Made by a program: the position numbers and the translations under genes
Notes under the pieces: generated by a model
Database searches by the model: none
The model's input: the letters and a program-made list of their open reading frames with translations, nothing else
Told to the model about the DNA's origin: nothing
Shown here: piece by piece, positions 8,074 through 16,619 of the stretch
Layout of the letters: the number at the start of each line of letters is the position of its first letter
How positions within the stretch are numbered: the stretch's first letter is position 1
Origin: Curtobacterium flaccumfaciens pv. betae
Lineage (GTDB): Bacteria; Actinomycetota; Actinomycetes; Actinomycetales; Microbacteriaceae
Reading direction: 5' to 3'
Assembly: GCF_026241855.1 (NCBI RefSeq)
Contig: NZ_JAPJDC010000001.1
Coordinates: 3,348,001-3,412,000 of the forward strand
Length of the DNA stretch: 64,000 nucleotides

Positions 8074-9209
8074 CGTTCCAGCAGGTCTACGGGTACGAGC
8101 CGACGGTGCGGTACTCCGCCCCGGGTCGCGTCAACCTGATCGGTGAGCACACCGACTACAACGACGGTTACGTGCTGCCCTTCGCGATCGACCGTCGCAC
8201 CACCGCCTCCATCGCGCAGCGCGACGACCGGACGATCCGCGTCGCCTCCGCCTTCGACGCCACGAGCGAGCCGGTGGCGCTGTCCCTCGACGACCTGTCG
8301 CCCGAGGCCATGAGCGGCTGGTCGGCCTACGTCCTCGGCATCGCCTGGGCCCTGCGCGAGCAGGCCGGTGCCGATCTGGGCGACAAGACCGGGTTCGACG
8401 TCTTCATCGAGTCCGACGTCCCGGTCGGCGCCGGCCTGTCGTCCAGCGCGGCGATCGAGTGCGGTGTCGCGCTGGCGTTCAACGACCTGTGGGAACTCGG
8501 CCTCGACCGGAAGACCCTGGCGCGCGTCGGGCAGTACTCGGAGAACCACGCCGTCGGTGCCCCCACCGGGATCATGGACCAGTCCGCCTCGCTGCTCGGC
8601 GAGCAGGACGCCGTCGTGTTCCTCGACTGCCGCACGCTCGACACCGCCGTCGTCGACCTGGCGCTCGAGGCGAACGGGCTCGAGGTCCTGGTCATCGACA
8701 CCCGCGTCGAGCACGCCCACGCGACCGGTGGCTACGCGGCTCGTCGGGCCTCGTGCGAGAAGGGTGCGCGGGTGCTCGGTGTCGAAGCGCTGCGTGACGT
8801 CAGCGTCGAGGACCTCCCTCGTGCGCAGGAGCTCCTGGACGACGAGACCTTCCGCCGCGTTCGGCACATCGTGACCGAGGACCAGCGCGTCCTCGACACC
8901 GTCCGCACGCTGCGCGAACAGGGCCCCCGGGCGATCGGTTCCCTGCTCGTCGCGTCGCACGAGTCGATGCGCGACGACTTCGAGATCTCCGTGCCGGAGC
9001 TCGACCTGGCCGTCGCCACGGCGGTCGAGCACGGTGCCGTCGGCGCCCGCATGACCGGGGGTGGGTTCGGCGGCGCGGCGATCGCCCTGGTCGACCAGGA
9101 GTCGCGCGGTGTGATCACCGCCGCCGTCACCGCTGCCTTCGCCGACGCCGGGTACCGCGAGCCGAACGTGTTCACGGTGCACGCCGCGCAGGGCGCCCGG
9201 CGCGACTGA
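8070..9209 (+). CDS. galK: Galactokinase
   Basis: Phosphorylates galactose with ATP to galactose-1-phosphate. The 379-residue GHMP kinase carries the galactokinase signature GRVNLIGEHTDYNDGY (19-34), the phosphate loop VPVGAGLSSSAA (117-128) and the C-terminal GHMP motif MTGGGFGGAAIAL (about 325-337). The start overlaps the galT stop, so the two are translated as a coupled pair. A longer in-frame upstream reading frame through galT is spurious. The length is normal for the family. Confidence 0.96.
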   Translation: MTFQQVYGYEPTVRYSAPGRVNLIGEHTDYNDGYVLPFAIDRRTTASIAQRDDRTIRVASAFDATSEPVALSLDDLSPEAMSGWSAYVLGIAWALREQAGADLGDKTGFDVFIESDVPVGAGLSSSAAIECGVALAFNDLWELGLDRKTLARVGQYSENHAVGAPTGIMDQSASLLGEQDAVVFLDCRTLDTAVVDLALEANGLEVLVIDTRVEHAHATGGYAARRASCEKGARVLGVEALRDVSVEDLPRAQELLDDETFRRVRHIVTEDQRVLDTVRTLREQGPRAIGSLLVASHESMRDDFEISVPELDLAVATAVEHGAVGARMTGGGFGGAAIALVDQESRGVITAAVTAAFADAGYREPNVFTVHAAQGARRD

Positions 9210-9236
9210 CGGCGCGCGCGGCCGCTCGCGCGCTCG

Positions 9237-9300
9237 ACGTTTCGCGCTCAGCGACAGCTCGCGCGGCGATCAGCCCGTGGGCTGTCGCTCAGCGCGAAAG
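9237..9300. repeat. Palindromic intergenic repeat, family B copy 1
   Basis: TTTCGCGCTCAGCGACAG (from 9240) and, after 20 bp, the near-exact complement CTGTCGCTCAGCGCGAAA. A second copy lies at 25920-25983. This copy is downstream of galK, between it and a convergent gene, where it may also act as a terminator. Confidence 0.75.
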
Positions 9301-9343
9301 AACGGCAGCACCCCGACAGCCGCGACCGCGCGCGTCCGCCTAC

Positions 9344-9793
9344 TCAGCCGAGGTAGTCCGCGTACCGGACGTACTCCACGACGTTCCCGAGCACGAACGG
9401 GTGCGTCCGACCGTGCTCCACGGCCCACTCCACCCACGCGGTCTGCGCCGGCATGAGCAGCCACACCACGACGGTCGTCCCGAGCACGGCAGCCAGGGTC
9501 AGGCCCATCACGGTGTGCTCGTCGAAACGGGCTGCACCACGGCGGGCGATCGCGACGGCGAACCCGGCGACCGCGAACCCCACCGTCGCGAGCGTCCACC
9601 CGAACCAGGGGCCCGACGTGAACGTGTACTCCTGGCCGGCGTGCGCGAGTGTCATCGACCAGGTCGACCCCGGAGCCTGGAACAGCACGCAGAGCGCCAC
9701 GATGACGATCAGCCACCGGGCGTCCTTGGTCAGTTGCGACGGCTCGGGCCGGGGTCGCATCACCGGCGCCGTCTGCAGTCGTTCGTCCCCCAT
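9344..9793 (-). CDS. Hypothetical membrane protein
   Basis: A 149-residue protein with about three predicted membrane segments (near residues 28-46, 64-84 and 97-115) and a polar C-terminus ending RYADYLG. No named family is recognised. TACGGT ends six bases before the ATG (9800-9805 on the minus strand), suggesting a leaderless transcript. It stands alone between palindromic repeats of families B and A. Confidence 0.72.
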   Translation of the reverse strand: MGDERLQTAPVMRPRPEPSQLTKDARWLIVIVALCVLFQAPGSTWSMTLAHAGQEYTFTSGPWFGWTLATVGFAVAGFAVAIARRGAARFDEHTVMGLTLAAVLGTTVVVWLLMPAQTAWVEWAVEHGRTHPFVLGNVVEYVRYADYLG

Positions 9794-9820
9794 GCCGCGA
9801 CCGTAGCACCGGCGGAGTGC

Positions 9821-9880
9821 ACTTCGTGAGCAGCAATGGTCGGGTGCGATGACGCAACCCGACCATTGCTGCACACAATC
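9821..9880. repeat. Palindromic intergenic repeat, family A copy 1
   Basis: A perfect 15-bp stem, CAGCAATGGTCGGGT (9831-9845) with its complement at 9857-9871, and an 11-base loop. The left flank ACTTCGTGAG matches the other copies at 16530 and 42085; the right flank has diverged. It lies between folD and the hypothetical membrane-protein gene. Confidence 0.78.
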
Positions 9881-9900
9881 GGCACGCGAGAGCCAGCGCG

Positions 9901-10836
9901 CTACGACAGCTGGCGCTCGGCGGCCTCGACGACGTTCTTCATGAGCATGGCGCGGGTCATCGGCCCGACGCCACCGGGAGTCGGCGACAGGAAGCCCGCG
10001 ACCGATGCGACCGCGGGGTCGACGTCGCCGTGCAGCTTCGCCTTGCCGGTCTCCTCGTTGACGACGCGGGTGATCCCCACGTCGATGACGGCGGCACCGG
10101 GCTGCACCCAGTCGGGCTTGACGAGCCCGGCGACCCCGGCCGCGGCGACGATGATGTCGGCACGACGGCACTCCGCGGCGACGTCCGCGGTCAGCGAGTG
10201 CGTCAGGGTCGCGGTCGCCTCGAGCCGCGTGAGCAGCAGGCCGAGCGGCCGTCCGACGGTCAGCCCCTGCCCGATGATCGTCACGTGCGCACCACGGATG
10301 GGGATCTCGTACGCGTCGAGCATCGCGACGATGCCCCGAGGGGTGCACGGCAGCGGTGCGTCGATCGTGCCGGCACCACCGGGCACGGCGAGCACCAGCT
10401 CGCCGAGGTTCGTCGGGTGCAGGCCGTCGGCGTCCTTCGCCGGGTCCATCAGCTCGAGCATCGGCGTCGGGTCGATGCCCTGCGGCAGCGGGAGCTGCAC
10501 GATGAACGCGGTGACCCGGGGGTCGTCGTTCATCTGCAGGATCGCGGCCCGGATGTCGGCAGCGGACGCCGTCTCGGGCAGGTCGATGCGGTGCGAGTCG
10601 AGCCCGATCGACGCCGAGTCGCGGTGCTTGCCCGCGACGTAGGACATCGAGCCGGGGTTCGAACCGACCATGATCGTGCCGAGGCCCGGACGGATGCCGT
10701 GCTCGTGCAGGCGGTCGATCCGGCCCCGGAGTTCGTCGAGCGTCCGGGCGGCGAGGGCCGTGCCGTCGATGCGGACGGCACTGCCCTCACCGGCCCAGAG
10801 CTCGCGCGGGAGCGCCGCGCTGACCGAACCGCTCAC
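9901..10836 (-). CDS. folD: Bifunctional methylenetetrahydrofolate dehydrogenase/cyclohydrolase
   Basis: Interconverts 5,10-methylene-, methenyl- and 10-formyl-tetrahydrofolate, producing the formyl donor for purine synthesis. The 311-residue protein shows the family signatures [14 protein letters not shown] (the Lys of YxxxK), QLPLPQGID, and the NAD(P) loop [11 protein letters not shown] followed by PGGVGPMT near the C-terminus. The GTG start overlaps the glyA stop in GTGA; the first ~20 residues are a short extension, and a second GTG at VRIDG is possible. It is the second gene of the glyA-folD operon, under the ZTP riboswitch. Confidence 0.95.
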   Translation of the reverse strand: MSGSVSAALPRELWAGEGSAVRIDGTALAARTLDELRGRIDRLHEHGIRPGLGTIMVGSNPGSMSYVAGKHRDSASIGLDSHRIDLPETASAADIRAAILQMNDDPRVTAFIVQLPLPQGIDPTPMLELMDPAKDADGLHPTNLGELVLAVPGGAGTIDAPLPCTPRGIVAMLDAYEIPIRGAHVTIIGQGLTVGRPLGLLLTRLEATATLTHSLTADVAAECRRADIIVAAAGVAGLVKPDWVQPGAAVIDVGITRVVNEETGKAKLHGDVDPAVASVAGFLSPTPGGVGPMTRAMLMKNVVEAAERQLS

Positions 10837-12155
10837 GCGTAGAGCGGGAACGCGTCGGTCAGGACCTTCACGCGGGCCGAGAGCGCTGCGACGTCCGGGT
10901 TCGGCATGAGGGTCAGCGCGATGATGTCGGCCACCTCGGTGAACTCGGCGTCGCCGAAGCCGCGGGTCGCCAGCGCCGAGGTGCCGATGCGGACACCCGA
11001 GGTGACCATCGGCGGGCGCGGGTCGAACGGCACGGAGTTGCGGTTCACGGTGATGCCGACCTCGTGCAGCAGGTCTTCGGCCTGCTTGCCGTCGACCTCG
11101 GACGCGCGCAGGTCGACGAGCACCAGGTGCACGTCGGTGCCGCCGGTGAGCACGTCGATGCCCGCGGCCTTGGCGTCGTCAGCGGTCAGGCGGGCGGCGA
11201 GGGCCTGGGCGCCACGGATCGTGCGCTCCTGACGGTCCTTGAACTCCGGGGTGCCGGCGAGCAGGAACGCGGTGGCCTTCGCGGCGATCACGTGCATGAG
11301 CGGGCCGCCCTGCTGGCCCGGGAAGACCGCGGAGTTGAGCTTCTTGAACAGGGTCTCGTCGTTCGACAGGATGATGCCCGAGCGGGGGCCGCCCAGGGTC
11401 TTGTGGACCGTCGACGAGACGACGTGGGCGTGCGGGACCGGGGACGGGTGCAGACCGGCGGCGACGAGGCCGGCGAAGTGCGCCATGTCGACCCAGAGCT
11501 TCGCGCCGACCTCGTCCGCGATCTCGCGGAACTTCGCGAAGTCGAGCTGGCGCGGGTAGGCGGACCAACCGGCGATCAGGACCTTCGGCTGGTGCTCGAT
11601 GGCCTTCGCGCGGATGTCGTCGTAGTCGACCTCGAACGTCTCGGGGTCGACGCCGTACGCCACGGCGTTGTAGATGCGGCCGGAGAAGTTGAGCTTCATG
11701 CCGTGGGTCAGGTGCCCGCCGTGCGCGAGCTCGAGGCCGAGGATGGTGTCGCCGGCCGAGGCGATGGCGTGCAGGACAGCGGCGTTCGCCGTCGCGCCGG
11801 AGTGCGGCTGCACGTTCGCGTACTCGGCACCGAAGAGCGCCTTGGCACGGTCGATGGCGAGCTGCTCGGCGACGTCGACGTACTCGCAGCCGCCGTAGTA
11901 GCGCTTGCCCGGGTAGCCCTCGGCGTACTTGTTGGTGAGCACGGAGCCCTGCGACTCGAGCACGGCGCGCGGCACGAAGTTCTCGGACGCGATCATCTCG
12001 AGGGTGTCGCGCTGGCGGCCGAGCTCCTGCTGCAGGACGGCGGCGATCTCGGGGTCGACCTCGGTGAGCGGGGCGTTGAACGCGGCGCGGGCGGCGGCCT
12101 GCTCGGCCACCTCGGCCGAGTCGGAGACGAACGGGGGCAGATCGGCAATGGACAC
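10833..12155 (-). CDS. glyA: Serine hydroxymethyltransferase
   Basis: Converts serine and tetrahydrofolate to glycine and 5,10-methylene-THF, using PLP. The protein has 440 residues. The PLP lysine lies in [14 protein letters not shown], and other family marks are [24 protein letters not shown] and QPHSGATAN. The GTG start at 12155 has an AGGAG five bases upstream. The product feeds FolD, translated next. A ZTP riboswitch in the leader links expression to depletion of formyl-folate. Confidence 0.96.
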   Translation of the reverse strand: MSIADLPPFVSDSAEVAEQAAARAAFNAPLTEVDPEIAAVLQQELGRQRDTLEMIASENFVPRAVLESQGSVLTNKYAEGYPGKRYYGGCEYVDVAEQLAIDRAKALFGAEYANVQPHSGATANAAVLHAIASAGDTILGLELAHGGHLTHGMKLNFSGRIYNAVAYGVDPETFEVDYDDIRAKAIEHQPKVLIAGWSAYPRQLDFAKFREIADEVGAKLWVDMAHFAGLVAAGLHPSPVPHAHVVSSTVHKTLGGPRSGIILSNDETLFKKLNSAVFPGQQGGPLMHVIAAKATAFLLAGTPEFKDRQERTIRGAQALAARLTADDAKAAGIDVLTGGTDVHLVLVDLRASEVDGKQAEDLLHEVGITVNRNSVPFDPRPPMVTSGVRIGTSALATRGFGDAEFTEVADIIALTLMPNPDVAALSARVKVLTDAFPLYA

Positions 12156-12212
12156 GGGACTCCTACGGTGTGCGGACGACCAGCTGGTCGCACTCGGACG
12201 GTCGGTCGGTGC

Positions 12213-12284
12213 AGCCCAGGCGTACGGCCGCGCACCGTGTCTTTGTCGCTCCCCGATGGTGACCCATCCAACGCCAGTCGCGAC
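12213..12284 (-). promoter_or_regulatory. ZTP (pfl) riboswitch upstream of glyA-folD
   Basis: On the minus strand the leader reads GGTCGCGACTGGCG, then GGGTCACCATCGGGGAGCGAC, a variable linker, and the conserved 3' strand TACGCCTGGGC. These are the landmark segments of the pfl aptamer: the GACTGGCG helix, the GGGGAGCG turn and the CGCCUGGGC pseudoknot strand. TACGAT (12291-12296) is a -10 box placed so that transcription starts at the aptamer. Known role: binding ZMP/ZTP, which build up when 10-formyl-THF is short, turns on one-carbon genes. About 57 nt separate the aptamer from the glyA GTG. Confidence 0.88.
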
Positions 12285-12329
12285 CTGACGATCGTACCGA
12301 GCGACCCCGCCCTGTGTCACCCTGGATGC

Positions 12330-12635
12330 ATGACGCTGCTCTCGCCCGACGTGGACGAACGGACCACCACGGACGAACGGACCAGTGCGCGGTCGGACAC
12401 CCCGTGGGTCACGGTGGTGTGGGACGACCCGGTGAACCTGATGTCGTACGTCACCTACGTCTTCCAGCGGCACTTCGGGTTCTCGCGCGAGCAGGCCGAG
12501 CGACTCATGCACCAGGTGAACGACGACGGACGGGCGATCGTGGCGTCGGGCCCGCGCGAATCGATGGAGGCCCACGTGCAGTCCATGCACGGCTACGGGC
12601 TGCAGGCGACCGTCGACAAGGCCCCCGAAGCGTGA
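12330..12635 (+). CDS. clpS: ClpS, adaptor of the ClpAP/ClpCP protease
   Basis: A 101-residue protein that delivers N-degron substrates to ClpC/ClpA. The ClpS core spans about residues 26-97: [21 protein letters not shown] carries the Asp and Asn of the N-end pocket, and [15 protein letters not shown] contains the family MxxVHxxG-like motif, here with Gln-Val-Asn in place of Val-His-Xaa. Its stop overlaps the start of a DUF2017 gene in GTGA, an arrangement typical of actinobacteria. It is divergent from glyA. Confidence 0.93.
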   Translation: MTLLSPDVDERTTTDERTSARSDTPWVTVVWDDPVNLMSYVTYVFQRHFGFSREQAERLMHQVNDDGRAIVASGPRESMEAHVQSMHGYGLQATVDKAPEA

Positions 12636-13105
12636 TCCCGTTCGTCCGCCGCGCCGACGGCGTCCACCTCGGCCTGTCCTCCGGCGAGCGCGACCTGCTC
12701 GTCTCGCTCACCGAACAACTGCGGCAGGTGCTCGACGGCGACCTGTCCACCGATCCGATCAGCGAGCGGATGTTCCCGGACGCCTACCCCGGTGATGACG
12801 AGGCGAGCGCGGAGTTCCGGAAGTACACGCAGTCCGACCTGCTCACGCAGAAGACGACGAACGCCTCGATCGTGCACGACTGGCTGACGGGCACCCGCGA
12901 CGGTTCGCTCGACGCCGAGGACGAGCAGGCGTGGCTCCGCACCCTCACCGACCTGCGGCTGACGATCGCCGACCGGCTGGGCATCGAGGACGCCGACGAC
13001 GAGGAGCGCTCCGTCGAGGCCGACGCGGGCGTCGGCCTGCGCGACGTCTACGACTGGCTCGGCTACGTGCAGGAGCACCTGGTCGTGACGCTCACGTCGC
13101 GCTGA
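12632..13105 (+). CDS. DUF2017 family protein
   Basis: A 157-residue DUF2017 protein, usually found directly after clpS in actinobacteria and perhaps connected to Clp proteolysis; the molecular role is unknown. The sequence starts [23 protein letters not shown] and ends in a helical [17 protein letters not shown] segment. The GTG start is coupled to the clpS stop. Residues 45-70 are acidic. A partial family C repeat (GGCCTGGAGGCCCGG) follows the stop. Confidence 0.88.
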   Translation: MIPFVRRADGVHLGLSSGERDLLVSLTEQLRQVLDGDLSTDPISERMFPDAYPGDDEASAEFRKYTQSDLLTQKTTNASIVHDWLTGTRDGSLDAEDEQAWLRTLTDLRLTIADRLGIEDADDEERSVEADAGVGLRDVYDWLGYVQEHLVVTLTSR

Positions 13106-13148
13106 CGGCCCACGGCCTGGAGGCCCGGATCACCTCCGGCGCGACGGG

Positions 13149-14021
13149 TCACCCCAGCAGGTCGTCGCGGTGGGCTCGCGCCCAGTCGGTCAGGCTCCGG
13201 GGTGCGGAGCCGGTGATGCGCAGGACGTCGTCACTCATCACGTCGACGCCGTCGAGGCCGCGTCGGACGACCCGGCCGAACTGCTGCCGGAGCCCCTCGG
13301 CCTGCCAGGCGGGCACCCCGCTCAGGCGGAGCACACCGGCGTAGACCCGGCTCGGCAGGTGCAGGGCGCGCACGGGTCGGCCGAGCCCGGCTGTGAGCGC
13401 GGCGGCGACACCCCGCGCGTCGAGCAGGTCCGGCCCGGTGAGCACCGGTTCGGTGCCGTCGTGGCCGTCCTCCGTCAGCACCCGGGCGGCGGTCCGGGCG
13501 ATGTCCTCGGTGTCGATCCAGCCGATCACCCCGCGGCCCGTGGTGTGCGGGAACCACCCCCGTCGGATCGCGGGCGCCGAGGGCTGCACGTTCGTCATGA
13601 ACGACGAGGGGTGCAGGATCGTCCACGCCAGCCCGCTCTCGCGCACCATCCGGTCGATGTGCCAGGCGGCGCTCGCCCACGACATCGGGGAGTGCTCGGC
13701 GGCGTCCCCGCCCGACAGCTGCACGATCCGGCCGACCCCGGCCCGCTGCGCCGCACGGACCCCGGTGGTGCCCTGCTCGCGCTGCCGCTGGCTGACCGGC
13801 GTCACGAGGAAGAACCGGTCGACCCCGTCGAGCGCCGCGGTGAGCGCGTCCTCGTCGTCCAGGTCGGCCAGGCGGCCGTCGATGCCCCGCGCCCGGAGCG
13901 CGTCGACCTGCTCGGGTCGTCGGACCACGGCTCGCACCGTCACCCCTGCCGTCCGCAGCAGCTCCGCCGTCTTGCCCCCGACGTCCCCGGTCACGCCGGT
14001 GACCGCCACGATCTCGCCCAT
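13149..14021 (-). CDS. NmrA-like NAD(P)H-binding oxidoreductase
   Basis: An atypical short-chain dehydrogenase of 290 residues. The Rossmann fold starts with VTGVTGDVGGKT (residues 7-18) and continues with VVRRPEQV and FLVTPVSQRQ, as in NmrA/QOR2-type quinone oxidoreductases or redox sensors. There is no classical YxxxK pair. The start has a GAGGAG ribosome site. It is divergent from a MarR-family regulator with an 18-bp palindrome between them, so it is probably that regulator's target, perhaps in quinone or electrophile defence. Confidence 0.85.
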   Translation of the reverse strand: MGEIVAVTGVTGDVGGKTAELLRTAGVTVRAVVRRPEQVDALRARGIDGRLADLDDEDALTAALDGVDRFFLVTPVSQRQREQGTTGVRAAQRAGVGRIVQLSGGDAAEHSPMSWASAAWHIDRMVRESGLAWTILHPSSFMTNVQPSAPAIRRGWFPHTTGRGVIGWIDTEDIARTAARVLTEDGHDGTEPVLTGPDLLDARGVAAALTAGLGRPVRALHLPSRVYAGVLRLSGVPAWQAEGLRQQFGRVVRRGLDGVDVMSDDVLRITGSAPRSLTDWARAHRDDLLG

Positions 14022-14051
14022 GTCTGCTCCTCGTTCCACTGACCGGTTCTG

Positions 14052-14069
14052 GTATCAGTTTCCTGATAC
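14052..14069. promoter_or_regulatory. Operator palindrome between oxidoreductase and marR genes
   Basis: GTATCAG-TTTC-CTGATAC is a perfect 7-4-7 inverted repeat. It lies 15 bp upstream of the marR -10 box (TACGAT, 14085-14090) and 31 bp from the oxidoreductase start, so one bound dimer could control both. Palindromes of this form are typical MarR-family sites. Confidence 0.72.
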
Positions 14070-14096
14070 GTGAACGTACGCCGGTACGATCGCCCC

Positions 14097-14552
14097 GTGC
14101 CCCAGGAACTCCCAGCCCCGCGTGACGACGTCGACGGCATCGTGGCCTGGACGGTGATCCGGGCCGCACGGACGCTCTCCCGCCGACTCGCGGCCGAGCT
14201 GGCGCCGCTCGGGTTGACACCCGTCGAGTTCGGGGCGCTCATCCAGCTCGCAGCGGCCGGCGAGCTCAGCCAGGCCGACCTGGCGCGGGCGGTCGGCGTC
14301 CGACCGCAGAGCATGACGACGCTCGTCGGGGGGCTCTCGACGCGGGGACTCGTGGAGCGGGGTGCTGCACCGGGCCGGGGACGGGCCTCCAGGATGCGAC
14401 TGACCGACCAGGGCGAGGCGCTGCTGGCACGCGCCCACCCGATCGTCCGGGCGAGCAACGCGTGGTTCGGCGACGGCGCGGAACCGATCTCGGCGACCCT
14501 GCTCCCGCTGCTCGAGCCGGACGCGGGCGACGACGGTCCCGCCGTTCCCTGA
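14097..14552 (+). CDS. MarR-family transcriptional regulator
   Basis: A 151-residue winged-helix regulator. The HTH is LSQADLARAVGVRPQSMTTLVGGL (about residues 61-84), followed by the wing with GRASRMRLTDQGEALL. TACGAT ends six bases before the GTG at 14097, indicating a leaderless mRNA; an in-frame GTG at 14070 lies upstream of that promoter and is rejected. It is divergent from the NmrA-like oxidoreductase with a shared palindromic operator, and is therefore probably its repressor and self-regulating. The C-terminus is shorter than usual. Confidence 0.88.
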   Translation: MPQELPAPRDDVDGIVAWTVIRAARTLSRRLAAELAPLGLTPVEFGALIQLAAAGELSQADLARAVGVRPQSMTTLVGGLSTRGLVERGAAPGRGRASRMRLTDQGEALLARAHPIVRASNAWFGDGAEPISATLLPLLEPDAGDDGPAVP

Positions 14553-14608
14553 CCGGTATCGGAAGGAAAACTTGCAAGGTGGACTGGTGACGGACTAGCC
14601 TCCGGGGC

Positions 14609-15043
14609 GTGACCGACGCACCGGAGACCGACCCGACCGACCTGGCCGACGCCGTGCTGACGATGCACGGACGACTGCGGCGGTCGTTGCTGGCCTCGAA
14701 GTCGGACGACGTCACGGCGTCACAGACCGCCGCCCTCGGACGCCTGCTGCGGCACGGGCCGGCCACCATCGCCGACCTGGCGCGAGCCGAGGGTGTCCGA
14801 CCGCAGTCGATGGGCGCGACCGTCCAGGCCCTGGTCGACCTCGGTCTGGCCGAGCGGCAGGCCGACCCGACGGACGGCCGGCGGGCGATCGTCAGCGCGA
14901 CGGCGGCCGGCCGGGACGCGCGCCAGACCGCCTGGGCCGCGCGGAACCACGAGCTCGCCGAGCGGCTCGCGACCCTGCCCGAGGTGGACCGCCGCGTCGT
15001 CGCGCGGGCGATGGACCTGCTCGGGCCGATCGTCGATCCCTGA
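14609..15043 (+). CDS. MarR-family transcriptional regulator of the adjacent exporter
   Basis: A 144-residue MarR protein with the HTH ATIADLARAEGVRPQSMGATVQAL (about 51-74) and wing DPTDGRRAIVSATAAGRD. It shares the GVRPQSM segment with the MarR gene just upstream, so the two are probably paralogues. The GTG follows TAGCCT (14596-14601) by seven bases. The palindrome CTTGCAAG at 14571-14578 is the likely operator. It precedes an MFS exporter in the same direction with a 43-base gap, the usual arrangement for drug-responsive control. Confidence 0.87.
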   Translation: MTDAPETDPTDLADAVLTMHGRLRRSLLASKSDDVTASQTAALGRLLRHGPATIADLARAEGVRPQSMGATVQALVDLGLAERQADPTDGRRAIVSATAAGRDARQTAWAARNHELAERLATLPEVDRRVVARAMDLLGPIVDP

Positions 15044-15086
15044 CCCGCACCCCTCGCCCAGTCCTGCAACCGGAAGAAGCGCTCTC

Positions 15087-16538
15087 ACGTCCACCACCAC
15101 CACGATCCCCGACACGACCACGGCCAGCGGCTTCGGTCCGAAGCTCCTCATCCCGGTGCTCGTCGGGCCCCTGCTCAACCCGATCAACACCACGATGGTG
15201 TCGGTCGCCCTCACCCCGATCTCCCGCGACCTGGGCATCGGTGCGGCGCAGGCGATCTGGCTCGTCGCGGCCCTGTACCTGGCGAGTGCGATCGCGCAGC
15301 CCACGATGGGCAAGCTCGCCGACCGGTTCGGCCCGAAGAAGGTGTTCCTGACCGGGCTCGTCATCGTCGGGATCGCCGGGGTGGTGCCCGAGGTCCTGAC
15401 CGGGTTCGGCGGCGCCGTGTTCGCCCGGGTGCTCATCGGCATCGGGACGTCGTCGGCGTACCCGGCGGCGCTCACCACGCTCCGGCAGCACTCCGCCCGG
15501 ATCGGGAAGCCGACGCCGCCGCTCGTGCTCGGGGCGCTGTCGATCACGTCGCTCGTGTCCGCCGCCGCCGGCCCACCGCTCGGCGGGGCGCTCATCGCCG
15601 CGTTCGGCTGGCACGCGATCTTCCTGGTGAACGTGCCGCTCGCGGTGTTCGGCATCGTCGTGGCGACGCTCTGGCTGCCGTCCGACCGGCTGCGTCCGCG
15701 CGACGACGCCGACCTGCCGGTGCTGCAGGCGCTCGACCCGCTCGGCATGGTGCTGATGACCGGGACCGTCTCGGCGCTGCTCGTCTTCCTGCTCGACCTG
15801 TCCGCCGGGCTGTGGTGGCTGCTCGCGGTGGCCGTCGTGTTGCTCGGCGCCCTGGTGGCGTGGGAGCTCCGGGCCGTGCGACCGTTCGTCGACGTGCGGC
15901 TGCTCGCCCGGAACGGCGCGTTGTCCCGCACGTACGGCCGCCTGTTCCTGACGTACCTGCTCGCCTACACGATGACGTACGGGTTCTCGCAGTGGGTGCA
16001 GGACGTCGCGGGTTACCCGAGCGACGTCGCCGGGTACATCCAGCTGCCGGCCGCGATCGTCGCCGGGGTGGCCTCGTTCGTCGTCGCACGGAAGACCGCG
16101 ATCCGCGGGCCACTCGTCGTCGCCGCGCTGGTGCCGATCCTCGGCGGTGTACTCCTGCTCTTCCTGCACACCGGGTCGCCCGTCGTCCTGCTCGCCCTGG
16201 CCCCGGCGCTGTTCGGGGTGCCGCAGGCCCTGGCGTCGGTGTCGAACCAGGCGGCGCTGTACCGGCTCGTCCCCGCGGAGTACATCGGCACCGCGGCCGG
16301 GCTGTCCCGCACCGCGGTGTACATCGGGGCGATCGCGGCGTCCTCGCTGATCGGCGGCGTGTTCGGCCAGGCCCCGACGACGCCGGACCTGCACGTGCTG
16401 GCATGGGTGATCCTCGGCGTCGCGGTACTCCTGACCGTGCTGACCCTGGCCGACCGTCGCCTGCGTGACGCCGACGCACCGGCCCTTGCGCCCGCGCCCG
16501 CGCCCGACGCCACCGCCGCTGCGCCTGACGCTTCGTGA
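15087..16538 (+). CDS. MFS transporter, EmrB/QacA-like drug exporter
   Basis: A multidrug exporter of about 14 membrane helices, with the MFS loop motif GKLADRFGPKKVFLTG between helices 2 and 3 and an Ala/Pro-rich tail. No ATG, GTG or TTG exists at the expected start. Protein similarity seems to begin at STTTTIPDTTT, whose only candidate initiator is ACG at 15087, eight bases after GGAAGAAG. The first canonical codon, GTG at 15156, would cut into helix 1. The stop codon lies inside a family A palindrome. Probably controlled by the upstream MarR protein. Confidence 0.85.
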   Translation, partial: TSTTTTIPDTTTASGFGPKLLIPVLVGPLLNPINTTMVSVALTPISRDLGIGAAQAIWLVAALYLASAIAQPTMGKLADRFGPKKVFLTGLVIVGIAGVVPEVLTGFGGAVFARVLIGIGTSSAYPAALTTLRQHSARIGKPTPPLVLGALSITSLVSAAAGPPLGGALIAAFGWHAIFLVNVPLAVFGIVVATLWLPSDRLRPRDDADLPVLQALDPLGMVLMTGTVSALLVFLLDLSAGLWWLLAVAVVLLGALVAWELRAVRPFVDVRLLARNGALSRTYGRLFLTYLLAYTMTYGFSQWVQDVAGYPSDVAGYIQLPAAIVAGVASFVVARKTAIRGPLVVAALVPILGGVLLLFLHTGSPVVLLALAPALFGVPQALASVSNQAALYRLVPAEYIGTAAGLSRTAVYIGAIAASSLIGGVFGQAPTTPDLHVLAWVILGVAVLLTVLTLADRRLRDADAPALAPAPAPDATAAAPDAS

Positions 16539-16590
16539 GCAGGAACGGTCGGGTCACCGCTGCCCACTCGACCGTTCCTGCTCACGAAGC
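16530..16590. repeat. Palindromic repeat, family A copy 2, spanning an MFS stop codon
   Basis: Perfect 21-bp arms (16531-16551 and 16569-16589) starting CTTCGTGAGCAGGAACGG, with a 17-base loop. This is the most intact family A copy. The TGA of the upstream MFS gene is the TGA within CGTGAGC, so the repeat supplies the last codon and stop. The purU -10 box lies 18 bp after its end. Confidence 0.85.
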
Positions 16591-16619
16591 ACATCTCCCG
16601 CGGCCGGTACCCTGATCCG

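Noticed and set aside
14070..14096. Upstream GTG (14070) as the start of the first MarR gene
   Set aside because: It lies upstream of the -10 box TACGAT, which fits a leaderless start at 14097.
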